DNA from: Erigeron canadensis
Lineage: Eukaryota > Streptophyta > Magnoliopsida > Asterales > Asteraceae
NCBI RefSeq assembly: GCF_010389155.1
Contig: NC_057763.1
Location: forward strand, 10,416,649 to 10,480,648
DNA: 64,000 bases
Direction: 5' to 3'
A model generated the notes under the pieces. It did no database searches, was not told the origin of the DNA, and was given only the letters and a program-made list of their open reading frames with translations. The translations under genes and the position numbers were made by a program. Shown in pieces: positions 1 to 11,538 of the stretch (position 1 is its first letter; each line of letters begins with the position of its first letter).

Positions 1-2013
1 GACACCGTTTCACATAACGATCAACTTCTTTCGTCATAGTAGGCCAGAAATAAGAAGCTTGCACTAACTGTAAAGTACGATCACGACCAACGTGTCCTTC
101 ACCATGTAACTCCTTGATGATCTTCAAGCGAAGACTGGAATCAGGAATACATAACTGATTGCCCTTGAAAAGAAAGCCATCATGTATCAAAAAATCTGAC
201 TTTCGCCCAGATTGCATATCCTGCACAATAACAGAAAAATATGAGTCAGTAATGAGCTACTCACAAATTTCATCCAGGCCCGACACATTAACTCTCATAG
301 AAACAAGCAAATTACTCCTCCTGCTCAGGGCATCAGCAACTCTATTAGAAACACCAGTTTTATGCTTAACCACAAAAGTAAACTTCTCAAGAAATGCCAG
401 CCAACAACCATGCCTATGAGATACTTTATCTTGTGTGCGTATATGTCTTAAAGAATCATGATCAGTGAACAAAAAAAACTCCTTATGGAACAAATAATGA
501 CGCCAATGCTTTACAACTTAGACCACTGAATAAAACTCCAGATCATAAGTGCTATAATTCAATTTTGGTCCAGTCAATTTTTCACTGAAATAAGCAATAG
601 GCCTACCACCCTGACTCAGAACCCCACCAATTCCAACTTTTGAAGCATCAGTATGAAGTTCAAAAACTTGAGTAAAAGTCAGGCAATACCAAAATTGGTG
701 GTGTAGTGAGCTTGCCTTTGATAGCTTGAACAGCCAACTCTGCCTCTTCATTCCATACAAGTGTCTTCCCCTTCATGCAATCTGTCATTGGAGCCATAAT
801 AGTACTGGAATGGGGAATGAACCGCCTATAAAACGAAGCAAGCCCATGAAAACTACGAACTTCAGTAATGGTAGTAGGATTTGGCCAGTTTTGAACTGCT
901 GCTACTTTAGATTCATCCACCTGTATCCCATCACCAGAGACAATATACCCCAGAAACAGGACTTTATGGGTTATGAACACACACTTTTTTATTGCTGCAT
1001 AAAATTTATCCCTGCGAAGTAAGGCCAAAACTTCCCTAACATGCATGACATGCTCACAAAAAAGCACTATAAATAAGAATATCATCAAAGTACACAACCA
1101 CAGACTTGCCAATAAAAGGCCTGAGCAACTGATTCATCACACGCATAAAAGTACTAGGTGCGGTGGATAAACCAAAAGGCATCACCAACCACTCATACAA
1201 TCCTTCACGAGTCTTGAAGGAAGTTTTCCATTCATCACCTGGTCTAATTCGAATTTGATAATACCCACTTTTCAAATCTAACTTTGTAAAAATTGTAGCA
1301 CCACTAATCTGATCAAGCAAATCAACAAGTCGAGGAATAGGAAATCTATACCTCACAGTAATCTTGTTGATGGCTCGACTATCAACACACATACGCCAAG
1401 TGCCATCTTTCTTTGGAGTTAACAAAGCAGGAACAACACAAGGACTCATACTTTCACGAACATGCCCTTTAGAAACCAACTCTTCAACCTGTCTACGCAA
1501 TTCTTCATGCTCACTTGGGCTCATCCTATAATGTGGCCTGTTAGGCAATTGTGAACCAGGCTCTAAATCAATGTGATGTTGGATGTCACGCAAAGGTGGC
1601 AACCCATCAGGCAACTCATCTGGAAAAACGTCAGAATATTCCTCAAGTAAGGGAACCATGGCATCAGGAACATTGCCATCCTCAACCACTTCTTTACCTA
1701 TCAACACAAAAATATCATCGCCCTCCTCCAACGCATCCTCAAACTGAGAAAGAGTTAACAGGGTACCAGTCGGTTTGGTGGCTACAACCTTAGGCTTACT
1801 AGGCAACAAAGTGATCTTCACATTATTAAACAGAAAAATATTAGTATTTTTTCGCCCATTATGTTCTACATCACGATCATATTCCCAAGGCCTACCCAAC
1901 AACAAATGACATGCATCCATGGGAACTACATCACACCAGACATCATCCATATATGTTTTACCAACAGAAAAAGGAACAAGAGAACGTTTAGATACTGTTA
2001 CCTCGCCTCCTTT
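1..2013 (-). pseudogene. Gypsy G pol remnant: RT, RNase H, integrase N-terminus
   Basis: This is the pol part of element G, which copies element RNA to DNA and integrates it. The segment 1950-1054 carries the post-protease region ([17 protein letters not shown]) and RT, ending in the catalytic YFDD at 1092-1081. A frameshift just after YFDD moves the RT thumb and connection to 1112-660 ([11 protein letters not shown], then [13 protein letters not shown]). RNase H follows in two frames ([18 protein letters not shown] near 650, then FTDHDSLRHI and VADALSRR). At 1-160 the minus strand reads ELHGEGHVGRDRTL, then YFWPTM: the zinc-binding N-terminus of integrase. At least three frame breaks make it non-functional. 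The family call is firm; the lineage within Gypsy is not. Confidence 0.9.
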
Positions 2014-3336
2014 CTAAAGCCATTGAAGTTTGCAGGGCTTAGGGCGATTTTCTGTTTTAAAAGACAACTTCTTGACAGCCTCGCCGGAAACCAAATTATC
2101 ACATCTTCCCGGATAAACAACAAAAGAGCAAACCTTCCCCAACACTGTACAAGTTGAATGGAAGATGTTGTGTCTAAGCCAGTTATCCTCATTAGCCATT
2201 GGTGTATAGCACGATCTCCTAACCACCAAGTTCACTCCCACATCTCCAGCCACCTCTTCTTCATCATATTCGGTCTCTTCGTCAAACACTAGGGCCTCGT
2301 CATAGTCTCCATCGACCTCCTCATCATTTTCCCCGTCATCCGGATCAACAAACAAGCGTCTCTTGCCAGGCTTTTTGCATTCTGAATTGCGGTGACCAGA
2401 TTCACCACAATTGAAGCATTTCAAGCCGCTAGAACTTGCCCCCTTTGAAACTGTACTAGAGGTTCCACCAACCTGTTTTGCTTGGTTAGGGGCAAAACGA
2501 GATGTCGTGGCGCTCGAACCTGAACATCCCCCCGTCATGGCAGAAGATGAACCACCAACCCGTCTGTTCTGTTTCTCATATGCTAGGGCACGTTGATGTG
2601 TTTCAGAAAGTTTTACATGATCAAACATGTTAACAAATTCCATAATCTGGACCCTCAACCCTCCAATGTAACGAGAGACAAATTGTTCTTCTGTCTCTTG
2701 AATTTCATTTCTTGCAATTAATTGATAGAATTCAGTAGTATAATCTTCAACAAATTTAGGACCCTGTTTTAGATTCTGCAACTGTTGGTACCTTAAACGT
2801 TGATAATTATGAAGTTGGACTCATACACTTCTTCATATTCTCCCAGGTTCTGACTTTTGACTTTCCAACCCTCATTCGTGTAAGTTTCAATTGTTGCCAC
2901 CAAGCAGATACCCTGCCACGAAGCCTAGTAGCAATTAGTGAAACTTTCTTGTCTTTCGGGACCCCCTTGAATTCGAAAACTTCTTCAACAACAGCAAGCC
3001 AATCAATGAAAATTTATGGGCTCAAAGTGTCACCATCAAACTCAGTAATACTGGTGCTTATTCCAGACTCCCAACGGTTGTTATTACCCTGTTGATTTGG
3101 CCCTAGATCTTCATCAGTTAATGAACCGTCACTCCCACCACCAAACGGATTTTCATCCTCTTCTTCATGATTATTACGATTACGACGTCCTCTTGGGAGG
3201 CATTCATTTGATTAATCAAATCATCAGCAAATTGATCCAACCGCTCCTCCAATCGCCCCTCCAATCTTTCTGTAATTCGCTCCTCCAGATCCTGCTCATG
3301 GACATCATTAACATTTCTTGTTCTCCTGGGAGGCAT
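2014..3336 (-). pseudogene. Gypsy G gag-protease remnant with CCHC knuckle
   Basis: I place the start at 3336 (MPPRRTRNVNDVHEQ), just inside the PBS, rather than at the ORF's first ATG at 3432, which lies in the LTR. A broken capsid part is followed in 2781-2014 by the end of the capsid (FVSRYIGGLRVQIMEFV), a Ser/Gly-rich linker, and a CX2CX4HX4C zinc knuckle CFNCGESGHRNSEC at 2418-2377. An acidic Asp/Glu-rich stretch leads into the protease. The protease active-site triplet, normally D-S/T-G, reads Y-P-G here (near 2115), so the catalytic aspartate is lost. The frame is broken before RT at about 2010-1950 and again in the capsid at about 2800-3100. Confidence 0.85.
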
Positions 3337-3352
3337 ATCGACCAGGATTTTA

Positions 3353-3365
3353 GGCTTTGATACCA
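3353..3365 (-). other. Primer binding site of Gypsy G
   Basis: The minus strand reads TGGTATCAAAGCC two bases inside the LTR end. This is one mismatch from the usual plant initiator-Met tRNA site (TGGTATCAGAGC). It fixes both the LTR boundary and the element's direction. Confidence 0.85.
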
Positions 3366-3367
3366 AT

Positions 3368-3893
3368 TGACGCAGACGGAAATTTAAGATAACTAATTGA
3401 TTCCGTTGATTCAAAGAATACCCGGAAAACAACTCTTCAAATTGTCGTTGATTCAGATTGAATACCGATAATCTGGATTCTCACACTAAACACACGTTGT
3501 GAATAGGAAAAAATGAAATTTTGATTTATGATAAACTGATGATTTCCCTAGGTTCTATTACTTATAAATAGAGAGGAGAATTTCGAATGGGCCCTAAAAT
3601 ACCAGTGGGCCGAAAGTTATAAGCAAAACAAAGTCCAGAAAAATCAAAAAAACATATAAAAATGTCCCAAACTCATAGAAAAAGGCCGTTTCAGGGCTCA
3701 AAGGCCGACCAAACCACCTTCGGCTATTTGCAACTTGATTCGTCTAGTTTCTGCGGTCGTTTTGACTGGTCATAGGACCAAGACGGAGTCCTGTAGCTCA
3801 AGTTATGCCCTTTTTAGTGAAGGCCTCTTTTTCATCATGTCTTGGTCTTCTAAATACAATAGGGCTTGGGCTTCTATACTAGGGCCTCCATCA
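3368..3893 (-). repeat. 5' LTR of Gypsy G
   Basis: On the minus strand it runs from TGATGGAGGCCC (3893) to CGTCTGCGTCA (3368), 526 bp with TG..CA ends. The inner end is fixed by the PBS. The outer end is inferred from the TG and the loss of LTR-like sequence, because the partner LTR is outside the window. A TATTTATAAG box near 3565 reads in the element's direction. The target duplication cannot be checked. Confidence 0.7.
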
Positions 3894-4087
3894 GTCACTA
3901 TCAAAAACGTGTAACTATTAACTTACATTTGTTAAATTCCTTTTAATAGCATGTATGTTTACTTTGTTGTGTTGCCGCATATAATGTTACATATGAAATT
4001 TTAAAGCTTTATCATATTATTGAGGTGTTGGTGGTGTAAAATCTTTTGATATGTGTATCCTTTTTCTATGTACTTGTTTTTACATTA

Positions 4088-4334
4088 TCTATACTATATT
4101 ATAATAAAAACACGTATTTGTTGAGGGTTACACGAAAAATGGTCTAAAATGTCCTTAATGATTAAGTTAAACTATCAGTCCTTTATCTTTTACAATATCT
4201 CCATTAACTCTTTACATCATACTTTTAAATTAGTTATCTGCACCACTCGACGTCGTTTCTACCACCAACGGTCGCCCTCATCATCACACCGTCGTCGTCA
4301 TGACCACCGCCATATTGTGCAAGTAGCATGCTGG
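4088..4334 (+). mobile_element. Short non-autonomous Helitron-like element, copy 1
   Basis: It starts TCTATACTATATTATAATAA after an A and ends GTAGCATGCTGG before a T. That fits Helitron structure (5' TC, 3' CTRR, insertion between A and T). A second copy at 19150-19396 aligns end to end and has the same length, 247 bp. Inside is a shared core (TTAACTCTTTACATCATACT-like and CCGTCGTC stretches). The usual GC-rich 3' hairpin is only partly kept (GTGCAAG/GTGCGGG beside GTAGCATGCTGG). It has no coding capacity. Confidence 0.65.
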
Positions 4335-4473
4335 TAGACTAAAATTATACATTCTTAAATCTTTACACTTTTTAGTTGAATATAGTTAGCGTGACAAACT
4401 TTTATAAATTATTCGCCCTAACTAAAAGTGTGAATAATTACAATATCATTTACAGTGTTATACATAGGAGGAA

Positions 4474-4676
4474 GTTATTTTTAGGACCACTCTTAGATTA
4501 GGACCATTAGGACCAAATCTCAATCATTTATTTTTTTTACCATCTCGGACCACCACCACCACCACAACCATCATCATCTCCGACCACTACCATGATCCTC
4601 CGGCAACAGCGATAACTGCTACTACAACTTACACATGGTCCAAATGGTCCTAATTTAAAACTTGTCCTAAGATAAC
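4474..4676. mobile_element. MITE-like element with about 42-bp inverted termini
   Basis: The left end GTTATTTTTAGGACC..., with TTAGGACCATTAGGACCA inside, is matched in inverse orientation by the right end (TGGTCCAAATGGTCCTAATTT ... GTCCTAAGATAAC). Arms of about 42 bp flank a non-coding centre rich in CCACCA and ATCATC. Size and structure fit a miniature inverted-repeat DNA transposon. No clear target duplication is seen, so the superfamily is open. Confidence 0.65.
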
Positions 4677-5174
4677 CCACTTCGTTATATATGTATATGT
4701 TTTGATAATTATATAAACATTTAATACTATTTTACCAATTTCAATCCAGATACAAAATTGTGTAAAAAGAATTTGGTAAGATAACAAACTTTATTACTAT
4801 CTTAATAGTTACATTCTTTGTTACGTAAAGTAATTAAGTTATGTAGCAAGCTTTATTACTTTTGGGACATGAATAGATTAACAAAAATTAATTTGGAAGA
4901 GTTGATTTTTATTCATATGTCGATTTGATGAATTGGGTGCATGGATTCGATTCCCGCCTGAGATTTTTATTTACAAAAATATTAGGAGACCTAAATATAA
5001 GGGTTATTTTCATATATATCCCTCCGCATTAAATATCATATTTAACCAAACCACTAAATAGATGACATTTTTCAAGTCTATTAAATATTTTACATTATCC
5101 CTATTATACCCTTGATTTATAGTTAAAGTAAATACGGAAATACGGAGTAATGATTTCCGTAAAAAAAAATTCTC

Positions 5175-5646
5175 TGTTGGAACCATGTTAGTGTGACCGT
5201 CACTGATCATGTATCATTCCTGATATGATAATTGCCGATAACTAAAGTCCCTATGTCTAGTAAATATATAATGGGCGCATTTACTCTTAAAGACGTAGTA
5301 TAGAGTTTCCTATTAGATGATTGAAATTATGAGGACTAATGTTACACACACTAAACACCAGAGGGTTTGAATGTGTAAATAATTTCATTATAAATACAGA
5401 GTCATTAATCCTAAATTAGGTTAATGGATAATCATATAAACACACCCTAATCCCTCCCAAATTCGTGTGTGTGTTCCTCATTAAATTCGTGCATCATGTT
5501 ACAGCCAAATTTATCATTCCATTATTACTCAATCATCTTGTTATGGGAACACGAAATGAATAACAATCATGCTTTATGTTCTTACAGGTTCCACAGGACG
5601 ATCTGGGATGTTTTATCACTCGAATCGAATTATGTTTATTCCAACA
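5175..5646 (+). repeat. 5' LTR of Copia F
   Basis: 472 bp, from TGTTGGAACCATG to TTTATTCCAACA. It matches 17912-18383 along its whole length with scattered substitutions (5 in the first 77 bases by eye). The PBS begins two bases after its end. Confidence 0.95.
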
Positions 5647-5648
5647 TG

Positions 5649-5660
5649 TGGTATCAGAGC
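5649..5660 (+). other. Primer binding site of Copia F
   Basis: TGGTATCAGAGC, the exact complement expected for the 3' end of plant initiator-Met tRNA, two bases after the 5' LTR. Confidence 0.95.
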
Positions 5661-5739
5661 AATGTGACGAACGATCAGTCATGATTTGGTTCAAATTTAA
5701 TGAATTTCACGATCTAAAAATCTGCAGAATAAGAAATTC

Positions 5740-6125
5740 TTGCTGACGTCATCACGAGTTCGCGCTGACGTCAACTTCGCGTTGACGTCATTATGTCTTT
5801 TGCTCATTTTCGCGCTTACGTCATCACCAATTCGTGCTTACATCATCGCGAATTTGTGCTTATGTTATCTCACGAGATTCAGCTCATCTTCGTACACGAA
5901 TCAGAAAGCTCGTGCTTACGTCGTCATGAGTTACTGACACCTTCGTGCTGACATCATCACAACTTTATGATATCTTCGTGCTTATGTCCTCACGACTTAA
6001 TGATATTTTCGTTCCATTGTCGTCACGACTTGTGATGTCCTCGTGCTTACATTATCACGAACTATTACCTAACTTCGTGCTTACTTGATCACAAGTTATT
6101 ACTTAAGTTTGTGTATACTGAAAAT
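5740..6125. repeat. Degenerate TGACGTCA/CGTGCTTACGTCATCACGA array in F leader
   Basis: About 15 imperfect copies of a roughly 25-bp motif of the type TTCGTGCTTACGTCATCACGA follow the PBS. The best copies hold the palindrome TGACGTCA (5744, 5765, 5783). The array degenerates rightwards. It is non-coding leader. Similar motifs occur in the LTRs and leaders of Copia B and in the solo LTR at 47943. Confidence 0.8.
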
Positions 6126-6175
6126 GATCTTGGTTGATGAATGAGCTCGATCCCAGCCAGGCGCTCTGCCCCTTA

Positions 6176-9100
6176 TGTAACAACCCTCAACTTCCGACTA
6201 GGATAACCTACTTATATTTATCTAGGTAACTATCCCTAGAGGTTTATTAAGAGAGTTGACCTTCTAGGCATTTAGGGTCTGGTGATATTTGCCCTCTAGT
6301 TCAATGGAAAGCCAAAAGGAAGTTAGTTGCCTTAGAAATGCCATAAACAATAACCATAATCATACAATACAATCTCAAGCTCTAAATTAGTTCTAACTGA
6401 ACTTGACGAAACGTCAATGGACCAAAAATATATATATATATACACATACATACATATACGGATCTAAATATATAAATGCATATGATCACACGAGTACTTT
6501 AAAAAGCCTACTAACCAATTAATTTGAAAGTCCATACATGTACTTATACATACAATACATATGCATACATGTTTTACCTACAAAACTAAATACCCTCTTC
6601 AAATTTAAAACAAAATTTCGGCCATATGCATGCACAAAGCCATGTGACCAATCAAAATTTAATTAGAAATTTTTCTTTACACATCCAAGACAAAAGTTGG
6701 ACTACCTTAAACACTTACACTCACTCCACTCTTACCTAACACTCCTTTTGTCTCATCTTTCTCTTAAAAATCTGCACTCCCTCCTCTCTCTCTCTTCTCT
6801 CACGTGAACAAGCTTGGGAACATCACACACTTCATTCATTTTTATCAAAGCAACACACACCCTCCCAAAAATGCTCTCAACTTTCACTTTCACTCTTCCT
6901 CCTCTCTTTCTTCTCCTCTTGGACGGTTTCAAGCAAAGAAAAAGGAACAAGACAAGCTTTGCTTTCATTATCACACCCTCTCTCATCACAAGAACTCTCA
7001 ACACTCTTTCTCTCCCTCTCTTTTTCTGATTTTCGAACAGCAAAAATAAGGGCAGAAAAACTGCCCCAAAACACCACTTAGAAGTATCAAATCTACATCT
7101 TTAGGTCACCATCTAGTAAGAGAACAATGAAAGGTCAAGCTCAAGGGTCTTGGAGGTCTCCAAGTGCACAAAAACAGCCCTCAACTGGGGCTGATCGGCA
7201 GCAGCAACAGGAGGAAGGAAAACAGCCCCATGCTTCTATTTTCTTTTGATTCTTGATCATCAAAGGGTACCCAACTTGTTCCTTTGATTGTTCTTCATAT
7301 TTTCCTTCACTTTGTAGCTTATTTCGTCTTCCTTTCAAGCTTGTTACAGCCATGAAACACTCCAAGGGCAGCCATGAAATGGAGACCCAACAATACTCTT
7401 GATCTTCTTGTTTTGATCTTCAAAGGTTGTTAGCTTGAACCCTCTTCACTAATCTTTGATTTCTTGAGCTAAACAAGTCTAGATCTACACATGCATGCAT
7501 ATTTGAATGATGGGTTAACTGGAAATAATCATTAACAAGTCATACACATAAAAGATGATAAGTAATCTTGTCTAAAAATGTTAGATCTTAACATGCATGC
7601 TTAGTTTTGGTTGATTTTGATTTGGGATATGAGATTGATGAATGATGACTTTTAATTTGATAAGAAATATGTGTATGTGGTGTTAAAATCATAGAAAAAG
7701 GAGTATCAAACATGTTAGAGGTGAAATAAAGTGTAAATTAAGCAAGAAAGCCTATTGGTGAGTTGATATAATCAATAACAATCTGACAGAAATAATCTTC
7801 TGTCTTGTAACGGGTAAACTGGGCATCTGAGTGCATTTTCAAGCAAAACTTTCAAAATAAAAGTTGTAGAGGAACGAGTTAAGAATAATCACCAACTGGA
7901 ATTACTCAAAAATACTGAACCAAATTAAAGATATGATTTTTCTACTGAAACTGGTCAAAACTGTAATTTTGTCTGAATATTTTGTGAACTTTGACAATTT
8001 TTATCTCCTTAACCAAAATGCTCTAGGAGGTCATACTTTGTGGAAAGTAATTTCAATGTGTCCATGACTTACAATAAATTTGTGGTATTTTTCTGAAGGT
8101 CATATCATTAAGAACTTTTATAAAACATTTCAAGTCGCACAACAGCAACCATTCTGACCAGTTTTAGTTTGGAAATTTTCTAGAGGTAACAAACAATGTC
8201 TAAAAAAAAATTTAAAAAATTATAAGACACATATAGGTTGCTACACAAAAATCAGGAAGGTTCAAATAATTCGTCTTGACCCCAAAATAGTAGCTAAAAT
8301 TTCGTAAAAATAAAGTATAAAACAGAAAATTTGTAAGTAATCTTATAAATGGGATAATGGGCTATGTAATGAACTAAGAACCATAATGGGCTAACCCGGC
8401 CCAAATAATGAACCCATAAGGAACACAAATCAGTAGGCCCACTTGGCCCAATAAGCCTTATAGCCCAATAACCACTATGACCCATTAAGCACCTAACCCA
8501 AATAAGGTAAAGCCCAATAACTAATGTAAGCATTTAAAAGCCCATGACACTTAAGGCCCAATAGATAATGGCCCATAACACTTAAACGAATTTCATGAAC
8601 CAAGTAATTGTAAGACAAATCAAGAAATATATGAGTTGAAGATAAGTGTAATCAAAATAAAACAAAGATAATTAAGTGAGATTGACATAAGTAATTATGT
8701 TAACCAAGTTATATATTGATATCACAAATGCTAATTCACGCTAAAATCGGTTACACAACAAATGATGAATAAGGATAACATAACTTAATATGGCATTTCT
8801 ATATGATAACCTAATATATCAAGTGAAACCACAAATGAAGCCATGTTACCGAAAATTTAACAACTTATAACTACGCATGTAATGAAAGTAACCTTTTACA
8901 CCATCAATCTCTAGAACCAAAATGATGCAAGTGTTACCAATATACTTGGATCCCACAATTTATAGCAACATAATGAAAGTGGCATTTCTAGGTAATGGCT
9001 TAAGATAGGAACTTATGTATATTAGTCCTCTCGTAGGGATAGTCTTGGCTTTGAAATGTGGATGAGGACTATGATGGAATATATGATCAAGGAAGCAATA

Positions 9101-10430
9101 GATGGGAAGTACCCATTATGGATAAAGGTGAGTCATAGCCCCCTTTCAAGCTATTTTATGTGTTTAACTATCGGGGTGAAAAACATGATATATAAATGAA
9201 ATTACTTTCTATATATTTATGAAATGATTCTTGATAATATGATTATGAGATGAAGCTATATCGTATGTTCAATGTGATAAATGTTTTATGATGAGCTTGA
9301 GTTCTGTCAACCCGTTTTCTTTCGGTACACTACTATTTACTCCGAAAGTGGAGGCCTGTAGTTAGATAGTTGTGCAACTAGGAGTCGTCTACCCACCCAG
9401 AGCGTAACGGTGGAAGGTTGGTTGACTTTGTGACGACCTTCACTTCCAATCCGGCCAGAGCGGTGTTCTAGCTACCTTAAATTTAAATTGTCATCTCCAT
9501 GGCACGACCCTACTTATAAATAAAGCACTTGATTGACAGCTTGTGCTATGAAATGAAATAATATATTGTTGGACATGAAAATGGTAGTAGTAGTGGCTCA
9601 AGCATATACTCATCAAAAATTATTTGAACTATGCCCCTGTGGCTAAAAGAATTGGATTATGAAAATTATGCCTTTGTGGCTAAATGAAGTTGATATTAAT
9701 ATTGTTGATAATTTGAAATTGTTTGAACATACAGTTTGGGTATCGTCCCTCATATGGAATCTTGAAAGTCGTTGAAATTGGAGATATTGAAAAAAAATTG
9801 ATAACCGAATGATTTTGGTATGGTATACGATTAATCGATTTATATACTTTTTCTTCTCATGATGACTTGACAAAATGAGAACTTTGAAATTTTACCATGG
9901 ATTCTTCCAAGTCTTGAAATGACATTATAGTATTTGGAAAGCTTGATGGTTGATATGGGAATTTTGTCGGTCTTATGGTTTGGGAATTTCGAAATGTAAC
10001 AATAATATACTTTCTAAGTGTTAAAATGGGCATGTACCAAGATATATAAAAACCTATGCACTCACCAACTACGTTTTCGTAGTTGACACTTTTTCTTCAT
10101 GCTTTTCAGGAAATAAGCTTAAGCATTGAGGATTTATATGCTTCATGATTATTTGCATTGTACTTTGGAGTCAAAGATCAAACCTTGTGATAGGCAATGG
10201 AATCCACCTTGATCATTGTAGTTTACTATTTCATGTGCTTGTTATTTGGTTCGTGGACTTAATATTCAAGTATGGTGGACGCATTTGTACTTGGAAATTG
10301 GTTCACATGCTTGTACATTTGTAAATTCTTTTTATCAAATAAAGCTATGGTGAATGTTATTTATAATCCTTTGTTTTGAATACTCGAATTTCTGTACATT
10401 TCATCGTTCTGACTTAGTTGGGGTGTTACA
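6176..10430 (+). mobile_element. 4.26-kb solo LTR of the H family inside Copia F
   Basis: The ends are TGTAACAACCC..GGGGTGTTACA, flanked by CCTTA (6171-6175) and CCTTG (10431-10435), a target duplication with one mismatch. It aligns through its length with the 5' LTR of element H (38209-42245). There a PBS follows directly, which proves both are LTRs. No internal sequence or second LTR is present, so unequal recombination probably removed them. CT-rich leader-like sequence (about 6720-6830), a GGTGAGT motif at 9127 and a pyrimidine-CAG at 10101-10109 recur in related LTRs. The short ORFs within have no protein features. Confidence 0.92.
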
Positions 10431-11538
10431 CCTTGGACATCGCCAAGGGCTGCCGCCCCTTAGACCCCACTCATAGGGGCGCTACCCCCGGACCCCCGTG
10501 ATGTGTGGGGGCTTCGCACTAATGTACATGGTTTCATCATTTGTGCCCAAAGGTCAAATGTGATTCTCATGGTGCTATCGTTCCTTTTTCCTTTTGCATA
10601 ATGAACACTAAGTATATTGATTCTGCCCAAAGGTGATTTAATATGCTTTGTGTGCTAAAAGGACTATCTTCATGCATAATATACACGATTCTTGATTTTG
10701 TGCCCAAAAGTCAAAAGATAAGCGTTGTGTTGCATGACCTATAGCTCATTTGTACTTATATATTAGTTACTTCTGCCCAAAGGTGATGTAAATTCTAAGT
10801 AGAGCCTTATGTTAACTTATTGTTTTGGTGTTTACAATAAGTTTACTTATCACTAGCTTCATTAATATAATGGTCCTAGTCTCGTTACTTTTAGGAACAA
10901 TATTATTAGCCTTTATGTATTTTAGGCATTACGTTAGTTCCATTATGTTTAGAGACATTACATAGTCTGCCTTAGTTATTTAATTATGTCATTATAAGGA
11001 ACATTATTATTAGGCCTACTTATTTTAGGCATTACTCTAGTTCCATTACTATTAGACATTAGTTAGTTCGCCTTAGATAGCTAATCATGTCACTATAACT
11101 TCATTACTATTAGGCCTACTTATTTTAGGCATTACTATTATAATCTTCTATTGCTTGTATCATAAATTGATATCCTCCTTATTTTTACTGTAGTACCTAA
11201 CTTAGGCATTGAGCCACTTATTCATGCAAACTTTGCTTCAAAAAAAAATAAATTAATTACCTCTAACTCTGAAGATGCTAGACCTTGACTATGTAAAATT
11301 TGTCATAATGAAACCACTTCTATTACTGCTAACTTTTCCACAGCTCGGAAAGCGAATTTTAAGAATGTGGGATAGGGCGAATCACTTGTCATTAATGATG
11401 GTCAAGAATTTCATCAATCATAGTATCTAAGGGAATGTATAAAGTGTATGCAAGTAGCTTAAGTACAAAGAAAATAACAGTATTTGTGAACACATAATGG
11501 ATATGACTGACATGACTCATAAGTTTAAGAGTCATAAA
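10431..11538 (+). other. Leader region of Copia F between two solo LTRs
   Basis: Non-coding. The first 80 bases are GC-rich (GCGCTACCCCCGGACCCCC). Next come several copies of TGCCCAAAGGT. About 10905-11135 holds three degenerate tandem copies of a roughly 100-bp unit with TAGGCCTACTTATTTTAGGC (11011 and 11111). No ORF was recognised. Confidence 0.6.
10905..11135. repeat. Degenerate tandem repeat, period about 100 bp
   Basis: The block TTATTTTAGGCATTAC followed by TAGTTCCATTA recurs at about 10915, 11020 and 11120, with diverged sequence between. It is non-coding. Confidence 0.6.

Larger units (their letters stand above)
1..3893 (-). mobile_element. Ty3/Gypsy retrotransposon G, 5' part, truncated by window edge
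   Basis: Read on the minus strand the order is 5' LTR (3893-3368), primer binding site, gag with one CCHC knuckle, remnant protease, reverse transcriptase, RNase H and the zinc-binding start of integrase at the left edge. RT before integrase is the Ty3/Gypsy order. The rest of integrase and the 3' LTR lie outside the window. Several frameshifts and stops break the polyprotein, so this is a decayed copy. The gag start (MPPRRTR) and the RT/RNase H motifs suggest a chromovirus-type element, but the diagnostic C-terminus is not in view. Confidence 0.92.
3894..5174. other. Spacer between elements G and F
   Basis: AT-rich and non-coding; the short ORFs here have no recognisable protein features. 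It contains the Helitron-like element at 4088-4334 and the MITE at 4474-4676, listed separately. I see nothing else in 4677-5174. Confidence 0.6.

Noticed and set aside
5010..5210. 66-codon minus-strand ORF across the F LTR boundary
   Set aside because: It spans unrelated spacer and LTR sequence; no protein feature.
6753..7365. Cluster of overlapping small ORFs in the 4.3-kb solo LTR
   Set aside because: CT-rich leader-like sequence gives open frames on both strands, and none is kept as protein in the second LTR copy (38.9-39.4 kb).
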